A stretch of 64,000 bases of DNA from Lamellibrachia columna (Eukaryota; Annelida; Polychaeta; Sabellida; Siboglinidae): NCBI GenBank assembly GCA_963662155.1, contig OY759268.1:57329469-57393468 (forward strand), read 5' to 3'. Position numbers and translations under genes: made by a program. The notes beneath the pieces are model-generated. The model ran no database searches. It was not told where the DNA came from and saw nothing but the letters and a program-made list of their open reading frames with translations. Shown in pieces: positions 59,600 to 64,000 of the stretch (positions within the stretch are counted from its first letter, which is position 1; every line of letters starts with the position of its first letter).

Positions 59600-59782
59600 T
59601 ACAAGGCCAAGAGAACAGAGATAAACTTCAAAAGGTGACCAGTCAGCTGGAGGTCCATGAACAACAGGTGGTCAGTCAGCTGGAGGTCCATGAACAACAG
59701 GTGGCCAGTCAGCTGGAGGTCTTTGGACAAAAGCTGAAAGAAGTCAGGACAACCCAGGAGAAGGCGAACGAGAAGATGACAG
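59600..59782 (+). CDS. KEN-NLR gene exon g (coiled coil)
   Basis: The acceptor TTTGTTTTAG and donor CAG/GTAAGG bound an exon entered and left in phase 1. It encodes QGQENRDKLQKVTSQLEVHE and then two more units of an 11-residue SQLEVHEQQVV repeat (33 bp in DNA), ending KEVRTTQEKANEKMTG. Hendecad repeats rich in Leu, Glu and Gln are a coiled coil, which could drive oligomerisation of the NLR. It links directly in phase to the NACHT exon. Confidence 0.65.
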
Positions 59783-59869
59783 GTAAGGTGTTTAGGCAGA
59801 TATTGCATAGAGGGGGAGATCACATTCCTCTTGTTGGGACCCGATCTGAGAGTGTGGGGACTGGGGGAT

Positions 59870-59990
59870 AGTGTTTTATGTCGAATGGGGGGTTAGTATT
59901 TTATATCGAATGGGGGTTAGTGTTTTATGTCGAGTGGGGGTTAGTGTTTTATGTTGAGTGGGGTTAGTGTTTTGTGTCGAGTGGTGAATA
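59870..59990. repeat. About 30-bp minisatellite, five units
   Basis: GTGTTTTATGTCGAGTGGGG plus GTTA units in the intron after exon g. Confidence 0.85.
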
Positions 59991-60680
59991 CACAGACACA
60001 TGTCACAGTCTAGATTCTGTAGTCCATTGTGGTGAATAAACAGACACATGTCACAATCCAGATTCTGTAGTACATTGTGGTGAATACACAGACACATGTC
60101 ACAGTCTAGATTATGTAGTCCATTGTGGTGAATACACATACACATGTCGCAGTCTAGATTATGTAGTCCATTGTGGTGAATACACAGACACATGTCACAG
60201 TCTAGATTATGTAGTCCATTGTGGTGAATACACATACACATATCGCAGTCTAGATTATGTAGTCCATTGTGGCGAATACACAGACACATGTCACAGTCCA
60301 GATTATGTAGTCCATTGTGGTGAATACAGAGACACATGTCACAGTCTAGATTATGTAGTCCATTGTGGTGAATACAGAGACACATGTCACAGTCCAGATT
60401 CTGTAGTCCATTGTGGTGAATACACAGACACATGTCATAGTCCAGATTCTGTTGTCCATTGTGGTGAATACAGAGACACATGTCACAGTCCAGATTCTGT
60501 AGTCCATTGTGTGAATACACAGACACATGTCCCAGTCCAGATTCTGTAGTCCATTGTGTTGAATACACATACACATGTCACAGTCCAGATTATGTAGTCC
60601 ATTGTGGTGAATACACAGACACATGTCACAGTCCAGATTATGTAGTCAATTGTGGCGAATAGAGAGACACATGTCACAGT
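59982..60680. repeat. 48-bp minisatellite, about 14 units
   Basis: The unit GTAGTCCATTGTGGTGAATA plus CACAGACACATGTCACAGTC TAGATTAT. It shares the 48-bp period, but not the sequence, of the palindrome arrays. Cys/His-rich open frames here are repeat artefacts. Confidence 0.95.
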
Positions 60681-60784
60681 TAAATGGCTATGTTTCTGTA
60701 GTAGTACATCTGTGTTATGACTGACATTATAATTGCATTCATTTCACCGTGCCCTGTGTATTTAAATTATTATATATTAATGTA

Positions 60785-61015
60785 TACTATGTCTTGGGGT
60801 AATGACCTGCTTCAATACACGATGTCTTGGAAAATGACCTGGGTCAGAACACTATGCCTTGGGAAATGACTTGCGTCATTACACTGTGCCTTGGGAAATG
60901 ACCTGGGTCAGTACAGTATGCCTTGGGGAATGACCTGGGTCAGTTCACTATGCCTTGGGGAAATGACCCGGGTCAATATGCTATGTCTCGGGGAAATGAC
61001 TCAGTTATGAAATTG
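60785..61015. repeat. About 33-40-bp repeat with TGACCTGGGTCA cores, about six units
   Basis: Each unit carries a near-palindromic TGACCTGGGTCA or variant (TGACTTGCGTCA, TGACCCGGGTCA) and CTATGCCTTGGGGAA. Confidence 0.85.
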
Positions 61016-61694
61016 AATTAATTATCAATATATTTTTGCCTATGATATACAGTGAATGTGATCATTAAAGTTAAATATGAAGAAAACACTGGATTAACTA
61101 AAGAAACAAGGGGTCATTATATCATTATAGCATGTGTTTAACCAGGTATGTTATACACCGGCCCACATTGGTGTTAAATCAACTAAGTCCGGTTGTAAAC
61201 CAATGTTGGACCAATAGTGGCATTCGATTGGCTAACTCGTAGTCGTCGTGTCAGAGCCAGGCCAATATTTGTGTGGAGGAGTGACATTGACTGTCACACA
61301 GATGACATAGGCCAAAACATTGAAACTATATACAAACTTAACATATGCATACAATTATATATGTTTATGAATACAACACAACAATAATACTTATTGTGTC
61401 AAAATACAACACAACAAGAAACTTATTGTTCCAAAATCATCTAGAATCTGTGGGTCAGCTTTAGGCCGTCTCAAACCGGTACTACATCTTAAAGTAGTCA
61501 TCACACGTATGAATACACTTAAGTTCTAAGGTATTTAAGCACAGCCTGCCTCCATCCCTGTATATTTGTCACATAGATGTAGTTGTTACTGTTCGTGTTA
61601 TGCCGATGTTTAGGACAATTGTCACAACTATTATCACTGAATAGTTTCCCAGGAACAAAAAGAATCGAGTTGTATTACCTATTCTTCTGTTCAG
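61016..61694. other. Intron before the NACHT exon
   Basis: Nothing recognised. An open frame runs into exon h from 61583, but the acceptor CTGTTCAG at 61694 and the phase favour splicing. Confidence 0.5.
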
Positions 61695-63300
61695 GTGGAT
61701 TAGAGGAGCTGGAGGAATGTCTGAGAAAGGTTCAACAAGGCACAGTGGAAGATTATCTCAGTAAGAAAAAGGAAGAAGATGAAAACGACACTGTCAAGGA
61801 CCTTAGTGAGATGTACGTTGATCTTCGCATCCATGACAACAAAGATGCTTACAAGAGACTGGAGACTCGGACACATCATGATGTACTTAAGTTGCAGAAA
61901 GATTACAACAGTTGTCGTCCAATTGACATAAAGGACTTGTTCCTGCCTGAGAGAGAACAGGCCTTTGCCCCAAGAAGGGTACTTGTCGATGGGAAGGCAG
62001 GTATTGGCAAGACCATGTTGACCATGCACATACTTGATATGTGGGTGAATGGTCAGTTACCATTTAGATACGTCTTCTACTTTGCACTACGGAACCTGTC
62101 CCAATTCAGCAGCTGTTCACTGACAGAGTTGTTCAGCGAGCATCATGAAGGTGAAAACACAGCTGAATTTGCCAAGCTTATTACTGAACATCCTGAAGAT
62201 TGTCTAGTGGTCTTTGATGGCGCAGATGAAGTGCGCGGTGAAATGCCTGCGCTTGTGGCATCTATTCTACAGGGGGAAACACTCAAGAAGGCATCAGTAC
62301 TTGTGACGACCAGGCCAGGCGGCATCACAGATTACAAGTTCGACAAGACGGCAGAAATTTATGGTCTTACGCAAGAGAATATCGATGAGTATACCTCAAA
62401 ATTCTGCGGAGGTGACAAGCACTTAAAGACACGCATAGACGACTACATCAAGACAAACAGTAACATAGCCGCTTTATGCTATGTTCCTTTCCAATGTGGT
62501 CTTGTCTGTCACATTGTCAAGGCTAAAGAGCACAGCAAGGACAGCAAGGAAGAGTTGCCAGCAACCATCACTCAGTTGTACATCCTGGCTGTTACACATT
62601 TGGGAGCTAAGCTCTACAATCCCAACAAAGCACATGGAACTGTAGATGAAAACGATGTTTTTTGGTAAGCTGAAGAAACCCCTTCTCAATCACGCCAAAC
62701 TCGCAAGAGTCGGAATGGGAGAGTCTCCTGTGATGGTAACGTTTTCTACGGAAGAAATTAAGAAGTTGCACTTGGAGAAAGCTGTGACAGAATGTGGTCT
62801 GTTGACGCTCTCAAAGGAGAAGAACAAACTCCAAGGAACACACCGCTGCACGTATTCATTTATACATTTGACAGTGCAGGAGTTCCTGTCTGCTCTTGCA
62901 CTGGTTAATAATCGCAACGATGTGAAGTCACTGATGAAGAAATCACGAAATGATGGACAACTTGACCTAATGTGGATGTTCTTGTGCGGACTTATTGGTG
63001 ACCACAAGAACAAGACATTTCTGGACTCACTGGACTGTCAAACACAGATGACCGCAGAACGCTTACTCAAGCTTGTCCTCCAACGAGAGCGTAAGGAAAC
63101 GGGAATGGACCACAAACAGAGCGTGCTTCTAGTCTTGCTGATAGTGTTCGAGGCTCAGCAACCAGAACTCTGGTCCACAGTGAAACAGTACGTGGTGGAA
63201 GATGGCGGGAAACTTGATCTCAGCGGGCAGCAGATCAGCCCCGTCGAGTTGAATGCCATGACCTTCGTGTTCCAGAAGAGTGATATCACCTCTCTAGAGT
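61695..63300 (+). CDS. KEN-NLR gene exon h: NACHT NTPase, winged-helix region, start of LRR
   Basis: A STAND NTPase of the NLR class. The exon opens GGLEELEECLRKVQQG, then IDIKDLFLPE. Walker A is GKAGIGKT (61991-62014) and the acidic Walker B is CLVVFDGADE (62201-62230), with the extra acidic residue typical of NACHT. Sensor-like SVLVTTRPGG and the ELPATITQLYI segment follow. After a frame change, the region up to the winged helix reads FIHLTVQEFLSALAL (about 62854-62900), and the exon ends LDLSGQQISPVE...SLE at donor GTAAGT (63301), the usual start of LRRs. The first frame stops at 62666 and the second overlaps it: one T too many in the T6 run at 62658-62663 separates DENDVF from GKLKKPLLNH. 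This is a real lesion, an allele, or a sequencing error. Confidence 0.85.
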
Positions 63301-63500
63301 AAGTACCCACAGTTTGATCACAATAAACACTGCTGGGCATGTGTGGTCACTCTATTCAAGGTTGACTTATATCGCTTGCTCCGTTGCTTCCTAATTTCAT
63401 GCGACTCTAAAATACAATTGTTATGTTATACAACTTGTTTAATTTTTGTTTGTGCATTTCTGTTTTTAAACATATTCACGCTGCTGTGTTAAGTGAACAG
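63301..63500. other. Start of intron; short LINE scrap
   Basis: GTTTTTAAACATATTCACGC plus TGCT at 63461-63485 equals part of the CR1-like LINE 3' coding end (as at 24136), minus strand. No other homology surrounds it. Confidence 0.5.
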
Positions 63501-64000
63501 GCTAATTAATTAAATGTGTCTGTTCTGGTCTTAATTAGGCTATTCACTTAACAAAGCTAACTAACACAACCTTGTTTGTTCTCGTCTCAATTAGGCTGTT
63601 CATTTAACAAAGCTAACTAACTCGACCTTGTCTATTCTCGTCTTAATTAGGCTGTTCACTTAACAAAGCTAACTAACACAACCTTGTCTGTCCTTGTCTT
63701 AATTAGGCTGTTCGCTTAACAAAGCTAACTAACACAACCTTATCTGTTCTCGTCTTAATTAGCCTGTTTACTTAACATAGCTAACTGACACAACCTTGTC
63801 TATTCTCGTCTCAATTAGGCTGTTCACTTAACAAAGCTAACTAACACAACCTTAACTGTTCTAGTCTTAATTAGGCTGTTCACTTGACAAAGATAACTGA
63901 CACAACCTTGTCTAATCTCGTCTTAATTAGGCTGTTCACTTAACAAAGCTAACAAACACAACCTTGTCTGTTTTCGTCTTGATAAAGCTATTCACTTAAC
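63500..64000. repeat. 56-bp satellite array running off the window
   Basis: The unit TTAATTAGGCTGTTCACTTA plus ACAAAGCTAACTAACACAAC CTTGTCTGTTCTCGTC recurs about eight or nine times (AGGC at 63537, 63593, 63649). It continues past 64000. Confidence 0.95.

Noticed and set aside
59876..60677. Cys/His-rich ORFs (CDMCLCIHHN repeats) as zinc-finger-like proteins
   Set aside because: The 48-bp repeat lies in an intron and is a multiple of three, so any stop-free frame stays open; not a metal-binding pattern of a known family.
61583..61694. NACHT ORF starting at 61583
   Set aside because: The upstream part has no ATG, ends at a good acceptor CTGTTCAG, and exon g joins in phase; it is intron.

Overview
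The window is nuclear DNA of an animal, most likely a marine invertebrate. The reasons are spliced genes with GT-AG introns, an NLR-type NACHT gene, several clades of non-LTR retrotransposon, a Gypsy LTR retrotransposon, a long-TIR DNA transposon and abundant micro- and minisatellites. The sequence does not settle the phylum; lancelet, hemichordate, cnidarian or lophotrochozoan are all possible. There is no bacterial operon, CRISPR array or recognisable tRNA/rRNA gene.

Layout. 1-6568: a decayed CR1-like LINE (ORF1 with zinc-finger and SGNH-esterase-like parts, ORF2 with endonuclease and RT), with a different 5'-truncated LINE nested in it. 6569-10865: low gene content, with an unrecognised Ser-rich repeat ORF, a CA microsatellite and a small CX3C-type Cys-rich minus-strand ORF. 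10866-15011: a Gypsy element with 163-bp LTRs and a 5-bp target duplication. 15012-24000: satellites, a dispersed repeat present in two inverted copies, and an RTE/I-like LINE nested in a CR1-like LINE. 23996-28330: a nearly complete minus-strand CR1-like LINE.

30743-63300 holds the most interesting locus. Plus-strand exons encode a KEN (IRE1/RNase L-type ribonuclease) domain, a Pro/Ser/Thr-rich linker made by a 21-bp coding minisatellite, a short exon, a coiled coil, and a large NACHT exon that ends at the start of an LRR region. All splice phases agree along the chain, which suggests one gene with a KEN-linker-coiled coil-NACHT-LRR order, a candidate RNA-cleaving NLR. The NACHT exon carries a 1-bp frameshift in a T6 run.

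Two large structures sit in its introns. At 32661-36530 lies a foldback-like DNA transposon whose long inverted repeats are built of about 150-bp subunits, each with a small GCCAT...ATGGC hairpin; it carries a broken CXC-motif gene on the minus strand. At 38849-59208 lies a giant inverted duplication: arms of 9.84 and 9.52 kb, nearly identical, around a 1.0-kb spacer. The arms contain LINEs with the same lesions and several minisatellites. Purine/pyrimidine minisatellites mark its spacer and right edge. The window ends in a 56-bp satellite.
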